From: RUG760 sp045642205
GTDB lineage: Bacteria > Bacillota > Clostridia > Lachnospirales > Bianqueaceae
DNA length: 41,246 nucleotides
NCBI GenBank assembly: GCA_045642205.1
Contig: JAZUIK010000063.1
Span: 1-41,246, forward strand
Direction: 5' to 3'
The notes below the pieces were generated by a model. It had not been told where the DNA came from and did not search any database. It saw only the letters and a list, made by a program, of their open reading frames with translations. Shown here one piece after another: positions 15,080-22,210 of this stretch. A program made the position numbers and the translations under genes. Numbering within the stretch: the first letter of the stretch is position 1; each line of letters begins with the position of its first letter.

Positions 15080-15478
15080 TTAATTTACTTTCTGATCACT
15101 ATGAGCAAGACATTCCTCGCACAGTCCAAACAGCTGGATCGCACCACTGTGAACCTCACCCTTGAATCCGGGGACTATCTGTTGGAAAACAGATTCAGGT
15201 TCCGCTACAAACAGATCTGACAGTTCACCGCATTCCTTACACAGGAAATGTACATGAGGACAAACATTGCCATCAAATCGATCCGGTCCATCCGGCATGG
15301 ATAGTTTCAGGATCTCTCCTCTCTCCGTCAGTAGGATCAGGTTTCTATAAACCGTACCCAGACTGATATTCGGAAGAGCTTGCTTTACATCCTGATAGAC
15401 CATTTCCGCTGTCGGATGATCACACCGTTGCAGAAGATTCTGCCGGATGCATTCTCGCTGCTTACTGAATTTTAGCAT
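15080..15478 (-). CDS. perR: Fur-family regulator, PerR type
   Basis: This 132-residue protein has an N-terminal winged helix (recognition region around NISLGTVYRNLILL) and a C-terminal dimerisation domain. The structural zinc site is C80xxC83 and C120xxC123, and His75/His77 are candidate regulatory-metal ligands. PerR-type repressors sense peroxide by metal-catalysed His oxidation. The ATG at 15478 is chosen because AGAAAGGA lies seven bases upstream; an ATG at 15496 would put that RBS inside the gene. Linkage to reverse rubrerythrin and palindromes in its own promoter point to peroxide sensing rather than iron uptake control. The subtype call is inference. Confidence 0.85.
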   Translation of the reverse strand: MLKFSKQRECIRQNLLQRCDHPTAEMVYQDVKQALPNISLGTVYRNLILLTERGEILKLSMPDGPDRFDGNVCPHVHFLCKECGELSDLFVAEPESVFQQIVPGFKGEVHSGAIQLFGLCEECLAHSDQKVN

Positions 15479-15500
15479 CGGGATTTCCTTTCTCAAACAT

Positions 15501-15570
15501 AGGAATCATTCTTGATATTAATATACCACTAGGTCTGCCATATGTCAACATCATTTTAGGAATAATTCCT
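15501..15570 (-). promoter_or_regulatory. perR promoter flanked by two PerR-box-like palindromes
   Basis: On the minus strand TTGACA (15543-15548), 17 bases, then TATATT (15520-15525). A perfect palindrome AGGAATAATTCCT (15558-15570) lies just upstream of the -35. A degenerate copy AGGAATCATTCTT (15501-15513) lies at about the transcription start. The pair suggests autorepression. Confidence 0.7.
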
Positions 15571-15580
15571 ATTTTTATTT

Positions 15581-15611
15581 TGAAAGAAAAAAGAGAGTCT
15601 TTCGACTCTCT
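15581..15611 (-). terminator. Terminator of the yceD-rpmF operon
   Basis: AGAGAGTC (15592-15599) pairs with GACTCTCT (15604-15611) over a 4-base loop, and a TTTTTCTTTC tract follows on the minus strand. Confidence 0.88.
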
Positions 15612-15630
15612 GATCTCCTGTTGGATTAAA

Positions 15631-15822
15631 TTAATCCTCCTCAACAGTGACGACCTGTCTCTTGTTGTAGGTTCCACAGTTAGGGCAAACGCGGTGAGGC
15701 ATAATTAACGCGCCGCACTTGCTGCATTTTGCAAGGCTGGGAACTGCCAGCTTATAGTTAGCGGTTCTTCTCTTGTCACGACGAGCCTTGGAAGTTCTGT
15801 GTTTCGGTCCGATTGCACCCAT
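15631..15822 (-). CDS. rpmF: 50S ribosomal protein L32
   Basis: This 63-residue protein starts with the family pattern of basic residues after a GPKHRTSKARRDKRR stretch. It keeps both zinc-binding pairs (CSKC and CPNC), so it is the zinc-containing paralogue type. The ATG at 15822 is preceded by GGAGGTG; upstream in-frame starts would overlap yceD and lack an RBS. Gene order yceD-rpmF is widely conserved and links ribosome protein synthesis with rRNA-related YceD. Confidence 0.96.
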   Translation of the reverse strand: MGAIGPKHRTSKARRDKRRTANYKLAVPSLAKCSKCGALIMPHRVCPNCGTYNKRQVVTVEED

Positions 15823-15869
15823 GATTACACCTCCTATTTGTAAGATCCACGTCCTTATCAAACGTGATG

Positions 15870-16388
15870 TTATTCGGAAAATAAATCCTTCAGCGCATCC
15901 CACCGAGGATCCGAATCGTCCTCCTGGCAGTTACAAGAATCAACATTCAGATTCTTGCCGCATATTGGGCATAATCCCTTGCAGTCCTCTTTACAGAAAA
16001 CTCTCATGGGAACTCCAAGCTGCACTTCATAGAGGATGGTATCGTCAAGATCGACTCGATCATTCTCAATGAAGAGATAATCGAAATCTTCCTCGGGAAC
16101 ATCGTTCTCCGAGCCCTCCTTGATGAAACGCTGATGGATAGTGACATCCATAGGAACAATGACCGGTTCGTTGCATCTCGCACATCGCATCTGAATGCTG
16201 GTGGAAACGCTGCCTTCAAAGAGAATCGCTTCTCCGCTGACATTAACCAGTTCCCCCTTCACCTTCCAGGGCTCAAGGCAAGGATAAGTTTCCTCTCCTA
16301 CCTTTACCATTTCAGGCTCAAGGATCGTTTCTACGGGAATCCGCAGGCTGGGATCTTGAAGCAATTGCTTAACAGAATACGACAGCAT
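15870..16388 (-). CDS. yceD: DUF177/YceD family protein
   Basis: This 172-residue protein of the DUF177 (YceD) family is encoded directly upstream of rpmF, as in most bacteria. The family is linked to 23S rRNA accumulation, although the mechanism is not settled. Cysteine pairs CARC (middle) and CPIC...CNC (C-terminal) suggest a zinc site. The C terminus ends in the usual PRWDALKDL stretch. It starts 30 bases after a consensus promoter -10 box, with AGGTATCG before the ATG. Confidence 0.88.
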   Translation of the reverse strand: MLSYSVKQLLQDPSLRIPVETILEPEMVKVGEETYPCLEPWKVKGELVNVSGEAILFEGSVSTSIQMRCARCNEPVIVPMDVTIHQRFIKEGSENDVPEEDFDYLFIENDRVDLDDTILYEVQLGVPMRVFCKEDCKGLCPICGKNLNVDSCNCQEDDSDPRWDALKDLFSE

Positions 16389-16417
16389 ACGATACCTCCC
16401 TTTTTGTCACTCTTTCA

Positions 16418-16446
16418 ATTATACGCTGACAGATCTCTCTTGTCAA
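16418..16446 (-). promoter_or_regulatory. Promoter of yceD-rpmF
   Basis: On the minus strand a full consensus: TTGACA (16441-16446), 17 bases, TATAAT (16418-16423). Confidence 0.88.
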
Positions 16447-16449
16447 CAA

Positions 16450-16487
16450 TAAAATTCACCAGGTCCCGTGTTTTAAGGCACAGGACC
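16450..16487 (-). terminator. Terminator of pta-ackA
   Basis: GGTCCCGTG (16462-16470) pairs with CACAGGACC (16479-16487) with one C-A mismatch. On the minus strand GAATTTTATTG follows. It ends just upstream of the yceD promoter. Confidence 0.75.
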
Positions 16488-16510
16488 CGGATCTTATCTG
16501 GTAGAAGTAA

Positions 16511-17710
16511 TTACTCAGTCAGAGCCTTGGTCTCACGAGCGATTGCCAGCTCCTCGTTGGTGGGGATCATAGCAACGATGACCTTGGAATCAGCGGTGGT
16601 CATAACACCACGATCTCCGCGGATCTTCTTAGCTTCATCATCCAGCTTAACACCAAGATATCCAAGATAGCTGCATACAGCCTCACGGAACTCGACATCG
16701 TTCTCACCGATACCACCGGTAAATACGATAGCATCGACACCATTCATAGCAGCAGTATAAGCACCGATGTACTTAGCAACACGATAACGGCAGGTATCGA
16801 TAGCAACCTGTGCCAGATGATTTCCTTCCTTAGCAGCTGCAGTAACGTCACGGTTATCAGAAGACAGACCATCGGTCATTCCAAGATATCCGGACTTCTT
16901 GTTCAGGATGTTCAGCATCTGGTTGATGTCCAGACCTTCGTGGTTCATGATGAACTGAAGGACAGCAGGATCAACATCACCGGATCTGGTTCCCATGACA
17001 AGACCTTCCAGAGGAGTCAGACCCATGGAAGTATCCACGCACTTACCACCGATGGATGCGGATACGGAAGAACCGTTACCCAGATGGCAAACGATGACCT
17101 TACCCTTCTCAGGATCCAGGCCAAGGAACTTCAGAGCTTCGCCGGAAACAAACTTGTGAGAAGTTCCGTGGAAACCTTAACGACGAACACCATACTTAAC
17201 CTGATACTCATGAGGAATCGCATAGGTGTATGCCTTCTCGGGCATGCTCATACCGAAACCGGTATCAAATACAGCGACATTGGGCTTGCCGGGCATAGCC
17301 TTCTCAGCAGCCTCGATACCGATAAGGTTCGGAGGATTGTGCAGAGGGCCAAGGTCGAAACACTCACGGATAACCTTCTTAACATCCTCATCGACAACGA
17401 CCGGATCGCTATAAGAGGTACCTGCGTGCAGGACACGATGTCCGATAGCAGTGATCTCATCAACAGAGTCGATAACACCATGCTCAGGATCAACCAGAGC
17501 AGCCAGAACCTTCTCTACTGCTACCTGATGGTCAGCAACATAGGAAGCGTCCTCGTAGTTGTCCTTGCCGGTGGGCTTGTGGGTCAGCATGGAGCCTTCA
17601 ATACCGATACGCTCGCAAAGTCCCTTTGCAAGAAGCGCCTCAGTCTCCATGTCGATCAGCTGGTACTTCAGAGAAGAAGAACCACAGTTGATAACAAGAA
17701 TCTTAGACAT
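16511..17710 (-). pseudogene. ackA: Acetate kinase interrupted by one in-frame TAA codon
   Basis: The 1200-base frame encodes a full-length acetate kinase (399 codons, as usual) except for TAA at codon 178 (17177-17179). The N-terminal part has the phosphate-binding start LVINCGSSSLKYQL and ends KYGVRR. The same frame then continues GFHGTSH, HLGNGSS, VDTSMGLTPLEGLVMGTR and FTGGIGEND without further damage. In the family a Tyr fills the stopped position (RRYGFHGTSH), so one base change from TAT or TAC explains it. Acetate kinase makes ATP from acetyl phosphate and ADP. Neither fragment should be active alone, since the active site spans both. A sequencing error or a recent mutation are both possible. 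Confidence 0.88.
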
Positions 17711-17793
17711 TCTATATCTCCTTAAATTTATTTACTGAGTAATATATATCCTACGCGAAACAACAAATAAATTCCTTTCGGATATAACCTTCA

Positions 17794-17862
17794 GAATTGC
17801 AGCTTTGCTGCAATTCATGCGTGACACGCTATCATCCCTTACAAGTAAATTAGATGTCACGC
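17794..17862 (-). repeat. Stem-loops in the pta-ackA spacer
   Basis: GAATTGCAG (17794-17802) pairs perfectly with CTGCAATTC (17808-17816). A second inverted repeat joins GCGTGACA (17819-17826) and TGTCACGC (17855-17862). No good T run follows on the minus strand, so this is more likely an mRNA processing or partial attenuation element between pta and ackA than a strong terminator. Confidence 0.6.
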
Positions 17863-17872
17863 TTTCACGCTT

Positions 17873-18871
17873 TTATTTAGCCTGAGCCTGAACAGCGGTG
17901 ATAGCGATAACACCAACGATATCCTCAGAGGAACATCCACGGGACAGATCATTGATGGGAGCTGCGATACCCTGGCACATGGGACCATAAGCCTCAGCCT
18001 TAGCCAGACGCTGAACCAGCTTGTAGCCGATATTACCTGCATCCAGATCGGGGAAAATCAGAACGTTTGCCTTACCGGCAACGTCAGAGTTAGGAGCCTT
18101 GGAAGCACCAACGGAAGCAACCATAGCTGCATCAGCCTGGAGCTCACCATCCAGCTTCAGTTCAGGATACTGTTCCTTAGCGATACGGGTAGCCTCAACA
18201 ACCTTGTCAACATCAGCATGCTTTGCGCTGCCCATGGAAGAATGGGAAAGCATAGCAACTCTGGGCTCTGCTCCAACCAGCATCTCGAAGGACTTAGCAG
18301 AAGAACCTGCGATAGCAGCCAGCTCTTCAGGATTGGGGTTCTGGTTCAGACCACAATCACTGAATACGAAGGTTCCGTTCTCACCAAGGTCACAGTTCGG
18401 AACGACCATAACAAAGAAGGTGGAAACCAGCTTGGTTCCGGGTGCAGTCTTGATGATCTGCAGAGAGGGACGCAGAGTATTAGCGGTAGAATGGCAAGCA
18501 CCGGATACAACACCGTCAGCCTCGCCGTTCTTAACCATCATACATGCGAAGTACATATAATCGGTGGTCAGGAGGGTCTTAGCCTGCTCAGGAGTCATTC
18601 CCTTAGCCTTACGCATCTCGTAGAGCTGCTCAGTGTATACTGCAGTCTTCTCGCTGGTAGCGGGATCGATATAAGTAGCAGCGGAAACATCCAGACCTTC
18701 GCTGTTAGCAGCCACTTCCTCAGGGCTTCCGATAATAACCAGATTAGCCAGGTCTTCCTTCAGAACAACGGCAGCAGCCTCAAAGGTACGACGATCCATA
18801 GATTCGGGAAGAACGATGGTCTTTTTGTTGGCTCTTGCACGAGCCTTTACATTGTCAAGAAATGCACTCAT
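17873..18871 (-). CDS. pta: Phosphate acetyltransferase
   Basis: This 332-residue single-domain enzyme converts acetyl-CoA and phosphate to acetyl phosphate and CoA, feeding acetate kinase. Family features include VLPESMDRRTFEAA near the N terminus, GAEPRVAMLSHSSMGSAKH in the middle, and the C-terminal LIFPDLDAGNIGYKLVQRL and PINDLSRGCS stretches. Length matches short clostridial Pta. It lies upstream of ackA, separated by 162 bases that contain stem-loops. Unlike ackA it is intact. A consensus promoter lies 70 bases upstream. Confidence 0.95.
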   Translation of the reverse strand: MSAFLDNVKARARANKKTIVLPESMDRRTFEAAAVVLKEDLANLVIIGSPEEVAANSEGLDVSAATYIDPATSEKTAVYTEQLYEMRKAKGMTPEQAKTLLTTDYMYFACMMVKNGEADGVVSGACHSTANTLRPSLQIIKTAPGTKLVSTFFVMVVPNCDLGENGTFVFSDCGLNQNPNPEELAAIAGSSAKSFEMLVGAEPRVAMLSHSSMGSAKHADVDKVVEATRIAKEQYPELKLDGELQADAAMVASVGASKAPNSDVAGKANVLIFPDLDAGNIGYKLVQRLAKAEAYGPMCQGIAAPINDLSRGCSSEDIVGVIAITAVQAQAK

Positions 18872-18940
18872 GGAGTATTTCCCCTTTCCTGTAAATAGAC
18901 ATAATTATCATGATACCATAAATAGGCATCATATGGATTT

Positions 18941-18969
18941 ATTATAGGCATTCCCTCCCCTGTTTTCAA
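18941..18969 (-). promoter_or_regulatory. Promoter of pta
   Basis: On the minus strand TTGAAA (18964-18969), 17 bases, TATAAT (18941-18946). Confidence 0.82.
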
Positions 18970-18975
18970 GTTGTA

Positions 18976-19004
18976 TTGACAAAAAAACAGGGCTGGAACA
19001 TAAT
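18976..19004 (+). promoter_or_regulatory. Promoter of the DUF6062-type gene
   Basis: TTGACA (18976-18981), 17 bases, CATAAT (18999-19004). It is back-to-back with the pta promoter, with the two -35 boxes 6 bases apart. Confidence 0.75.
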
Positions 19005-19038
19005 AGGACATACTGAGAATCAATCAAGGAGTCCTGGC

Positions 19039-19767
19039 ATGAAAGAACAGATCTATACCATTCCTGTACATGATGCATTTAACGATCCCGGTGAATGTCC
19101 TTTCTGCAGCATGCAGAAGAAACTCGAGGATACAACGGTAGAATACGTCCTCTCTCCTTCCTACATGGAAGTCGATGTCCGCGGCGAGACCAATCGTCTT
19201 GGTTTTTGCCAGCGCCATATGGAGCGTTTATATAAGGAAGGTAATTCCCTTGGCATCGGACTGATGCTCCACTCCCAGTTGAAAGCTCAGCATGAGACCA
19301 TCAACAGTCTTTTGAAGAGTGCTTCTGCTAAGAAGAAGCTCTTCGCCAAGAAAGATGATTCTCTGAGCGATCTGGAAGCATACCGTCGCGAGTTCAAGAA
19401 GAGCTGCTATGTATGCAATCGTGCCGAAAGCACTTTCGAGAGATATATCAAAGCTTTCTTCACTCTGTATAAGAAGGAACCCGGTTTCAAAGAGCAGGTA
19501 TTCTCTAATAAAGGATACTGTCTGGATCACTTTATGATGATCTATGATATCTGTGCCAATGAACTTGGTAATGCCGAGGCAGAAGATTTTCGCGCAAAGC
19601 TTGCCCAGATGGAAGATGAAAACCTGAAGACTCTGGAAGATGATGTGGAATGGTTCACCAAGAAATTTGATTATCGTTTCGCGAAGGAACCCTGGAAGAA
19701 TTCCAAGGATGCTCTCCCACGTGCAATCCAGAAGATCAATTCTCAGTTTGTTGAGAAAGACAAATAA
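19039..19767 (+). CDS. DUF6062-type cysteine/histidine protein with a duplicated metal-binding-like module
   Basis: This 242-residue soluble protein resembles the DUF6062 family of clostridia, for which I know no function. It has two copies of a CxxC...CxxH pattern: C20/C23 with C57/H60, and C123/C126 with C161/H164, with almost the same inner spacing (33 and 34 residues). This looks like an internal duplication of a zinc-ribbon-like unit. A Lys-rich helix joins the copies. The ATG at 19039 is preceded by AAGGAG at seven bases. An upstream TTG at 18976 is rejected because it is the promoter -35 box. It is monocistronic and divergent from pta. Confidence 0.75.
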   Translation: MKEQIYTIPVHDAFNDPGECPFCSMQKKLEDTTVEYVLSPSYMEVDVRGETNRLGFCQRHMERLYKEGNSLGIGLMLHSQLKAQHETINSLLKSASAKKKLFAKKDDSLSDLEAYRREFKKSCYVCNRAESTFERYIKAFFTLYKKEPGFKEQVFSNKGYCLDHFMMIYDICANELGNAEAEDFRAKLAQMEDENLKTLEDDVEWFTKKFDYRFAKEPWKNSKDALPRAIQKINSQFVEKDK

Positions 19768-19783
19768 TTTTTACCTATAACCC

Positions 19784-19817
19784 CCAAAAAATCCCGCGGC
19801 TCTCCGCGGGATTTTCA
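19784..19817. terminator. Bidirectional terminator after the DUF6062-type gene
   Basis: A 10-bp stem AATCCCGCGG/CCGCGGGATT (19790-19799 with 19804-19813) has an A run before it and a T run after it. It can serve the plus-strand gene and the minus-strand remnant. Confidence 0.9.
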
Positions 19818-19833
19818 TATACTCAAAAAACGC

Positions 19834-20452
19834 TTATTTCCTGATCTTTTGCAGCTTATCATTGATTCCCTTGATCACTTCCTGAGGGATCGCATCACCT
19901 GCCTGCTTTAGATCGAAGCTGTCCCTGATAGAAAAGCAAGAGGAATCAAATCCCTCTTCATCAAACCAGTTGGCAACCGCACCACTGTTTCCGAAACGAT
20001 AAGAGGCATTGGAGTGATCCACTTTACAGATCGTCATCTTGTCGGTACACTCACCTGCTTTCGCCTCCAGTACGTGCTCGCCTTCCAGTGGTCTCTTTTG
20101 CTCTTTCCTTGTAACGGCTTCCGCACAGATGAACGAAAAGGTCATTTTTGTTCCATGCTGCCTTGTAGAGGTAAAATGCGTCTTTCTTCAGTTTTCGGTC
20201 AATAGAGATCAATCCCTTCTGATTCAGGCCATGTGCACCGCCTTCATCACGCCCATCAGCACCAAAGTCAAACATATTCCAGCAATGAGTTGCCCACAGC
20301 CAGGGATGACGCTCGATGCAGTCAAGAATATACTCATGATATACACACTGATACTGTTCCGAATAATCACCCTGAGAAGGCTTACTGCTCTGGAACTTTG
20401 GATTACAATCAGCACCATATCTTCTCTTTACAAACCAATCCATTTCTGTCAT
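19834..20452 (-). pseudogene. Decayed glycoside hydrolase family 2 (beta-galactosidase-like) C-terminal remnant
   Basis: Two minus-strand frames together give the end of a GH2 enzyme. The first (20452 to 20051) has the family stretches SQGDYSEQYQCVYHE, WATHCWNMFDFGADGRDEGG, KGLISIDRKLKKDAFYLYKAAWN. The second, in another frame (about 20100 to 19834), has LEGEHVLEAKAGECTDK and ANWFDEEGFDSS, from the C-terminal domain. Between them a frameshift and a loss of roughly 70 residues are needed. An in-frame TGA lies just upstream of 20452, and the N-terminal 600 or more residues with the acid/base Glu are gone. It is a non-functional relic of a sugar-degrading gene. Confidence 0.85.
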
Positions 20453-20562
20453 CGCTGATCAGTTACATTTCAGTTCCGGAAGCCACTTTGCCTCTGTATT
20501 TTCCAAACATACGGGCATGACACCTCACGATTACCGGTTGCAGAATCCCAGGATTTTTAACT

Positions 20563-20622
20563 AAAAAATACAGTCGCAGCAGAGTTCATCCGATGAACCA
20601 ACTACTTGCGACTGTATTTTTT
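20563..20622. terminator. Bidirectional terminator at the MATE gene end
   Basis: A perfect 16-bp stem (20563-20578 with 20607-20622) has flanking A and T runs and an inner hairpin GTTCATC-C-GATGAAC. It overlaps the MATE stop codon at 20621. Confidence 0.9.
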
Positions 20623-22045
20623 ACAATTTAATATCGACCCATTTACCCTTATTGACTCTTACCTGCAGCATCAGCCATCTGACGATGGCATCCACATCAA
20701 AAGAGATCCAGGCACCCAGATATCCGAACATCATTCCGGGGAACCAGGCATTCATGGGATAAGAGAAGAACCAGGTCAAAGTAGGACGCAGGATCGCTAC
20801 GGATATCAAAGATACCAGAGCGACATAGCGGACATCGCCTGCACCTCTTAAGCATCCTGCTATCATGACACGCATATTCTGAGGATAGATGCCTACCAGA
20901 AGGACCAGGAAACAGATGCTGGAAGCATACAATACTTCCTGCTCTTCAGAGAACAGTGTGGGCAGCCAATGGCGTCCAAAGAAGGCAAAAATGATGATGG
21001 CCGCGGACATAAAGATCGAGATCCTCTGTCCTACCTTTACATAGGACATAGCCTTTTTCTTTGTCTTAGCTCCCAGAGACTGACCAACAAGTGCCGTACA
21101 GGCTGAAGATACGCCGTCACCCAGGGTAAAGGTCAGAGAGCTGACCTGCTGTACGATCTGGTTGGTCGCATAAGCAGCTGTGGAAATACCGGCGATCAGT
21201 TTTCCGTTGATCAGAAATCCGATACGCATGAAAACCGATTCCGCAATGGTACCGGAACCGACCATAACCAGGGAATTAAGAGTCTCTTTATCAAACCGGA
21301 ATCCGGTAAAGGGTCTGAGGGAAAGATAACCACCCTTTCGAAGGACCACATAGATAGCGATCACACTGGAAGTACAGGTACCGATGGCGGTCGCCATGCC
21401 GGCTCCTCGTACTCCCAAAGCAGGGAAACCGAAATGTCCAAGGATCAGACAGTAGTTTAAGAACACATTGACCGCATTGGCTACCATGTTAACGACCATG
21501 GTAATACGGGTCTTTCCTATACCACGCATAGCGGCACAGATACAAAGAGCCCAGCAATTAGGAATAAATGCCAGAGAAATGCAGCGGAAGTATTCGATAC
21601 CACCCTGAAGCGTTTCCTCATTGGCACCTGCCAGTTTCAGCAAGGGAGACGCAAGAAGTGATCCAAGCACTGTCATCAGGACACCAAGCACCGTAATAAC
21701 GACCAGAGACTGTTTCATAACAGAAACCGCAGCATCCTGTCTGTTCTCACCCTTTCGTCTTGCAACAACGGCGGTAGTTCCGGCACAAAGAGACTGAGCC
21801 AGGAGCAGCATGATCATTCTCGGCTGCGCACAAAGACCGACCGAGGTAATGGCTGCACTGCCCAGTTTACCTACCATCATGGTATCGAAGGAATTCATCA
21901 AGGTCAGCAACAGTCCCTCCAGGGCTGCCGGCCAGGCAATGATCAGAACCTTTTTATACATATCTGCAAGGGTATCCGTATCACCGGGATCTTTTTCCCT
22001 CCGAAACCCTAACAGAAAATTCAGAAATCTATTTGAAAATTCCAT
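20621..22045 (-). CDS. MATE family efflux transporter
   Basis: This 474-residue membrane protein has about 12 transmembrane helices in two homologous halves, as in Na+- or H+-coupled MATE exporters (NorM/DinF superfamily). Family-type stretches are IAWPAALEGLLLTLMNSFDTMMVG at the start of helix 1, LGVRGAGMATAIGT in the first half, and QSLGAKTKKKA after helix 8. MATE proteins export cationic drugs or metabolites. It is monocistronic. The RBS is weak (GGAAAG), and the promoter has a good -10 but a poor -35, so expression is probably modest. Confidence 0.92.
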   Translation of the reverse strand: MEFSNRFLNFLLGFRREKDPGDTDTLADMYKKVLIIAWPAALEGLLLTLMNSFDTMMVGKLGSAAITSVGLCAQPRMIMLLLAQSLCAGTTAVVARRKGENRQDAAVSVMKQSLVVITVLGVLMTVLGSLLASPLLKLAGANEETLQGGIEYFRCISLAFIPNCWALCICAAMRGIGKTRITMVVNMVANAVNVFLNYCLILGHFGFPALGVRGAGMATAIGTCTSSVIAIYVVLRKGGYLSLRPFTGFRFDKETLNSLVMVGSGTIAESVFMRIGFLINGKLIAGISTAAYATNQIVQQVSSLTFTLGDGVSSACTALVGQSLGAKTKKKAMSYVKVGQRISIFMSAAIIIFAFFGRHWLPTLFSEEQEVLYASSICFLVLLVGIYPQNMRVMIAGCLRGAGDVRYVALVSLISVAILRPTLTWFFSYPMNAWFPGMMFGYLGAWISFDVDAIVRWLMLQVRVNKGKWVDIKL

Positions 22046-22096
22046 TTTATCTGACTTTCCGCTCCCCTTATTAAAATCATTTAAAGAAGCATGTTC

Positions 22097-22125
22097 ATTA
22101 TACTACGGTTCTAATCAAATGGAAA
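22097..22125 (-). promoter_or_regulatory. Possible promoter of the MATE gene
   Basis: On the minus strand TATAAT (22097-22102) with a weak TTTCCA (22120-22125) 17 bases upstream. Confidence 0.5.
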
Positions 22126-22137
22126 TGTAATTTCAGC

Positions 22138-22177
22138 AAAAAACTGCCGCAGATCGGATTTCTCTTCTCTGCGGCAG
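22138..22177 (-). terminator. Terminator of the EF-G-like gene
   Basis: CTGCCGCAGA (22144-22153) pairs with TCTGCGGCAG (22168-22177), and a TTTTTTGC tract follows on the minus strand. Confidence 0.88.
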
Positions 22178-22210
22178 CTTATTATATTCTGATATATTCA
22201 GTTTTTAGGA

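Noticed and set aside
17177..17710. Two separate short acetate kinase-like genes
   Set aside because: The frame is the same on both sides of one TAA and the family residues continue without a gap, so it is one gene with a nonsense codon.
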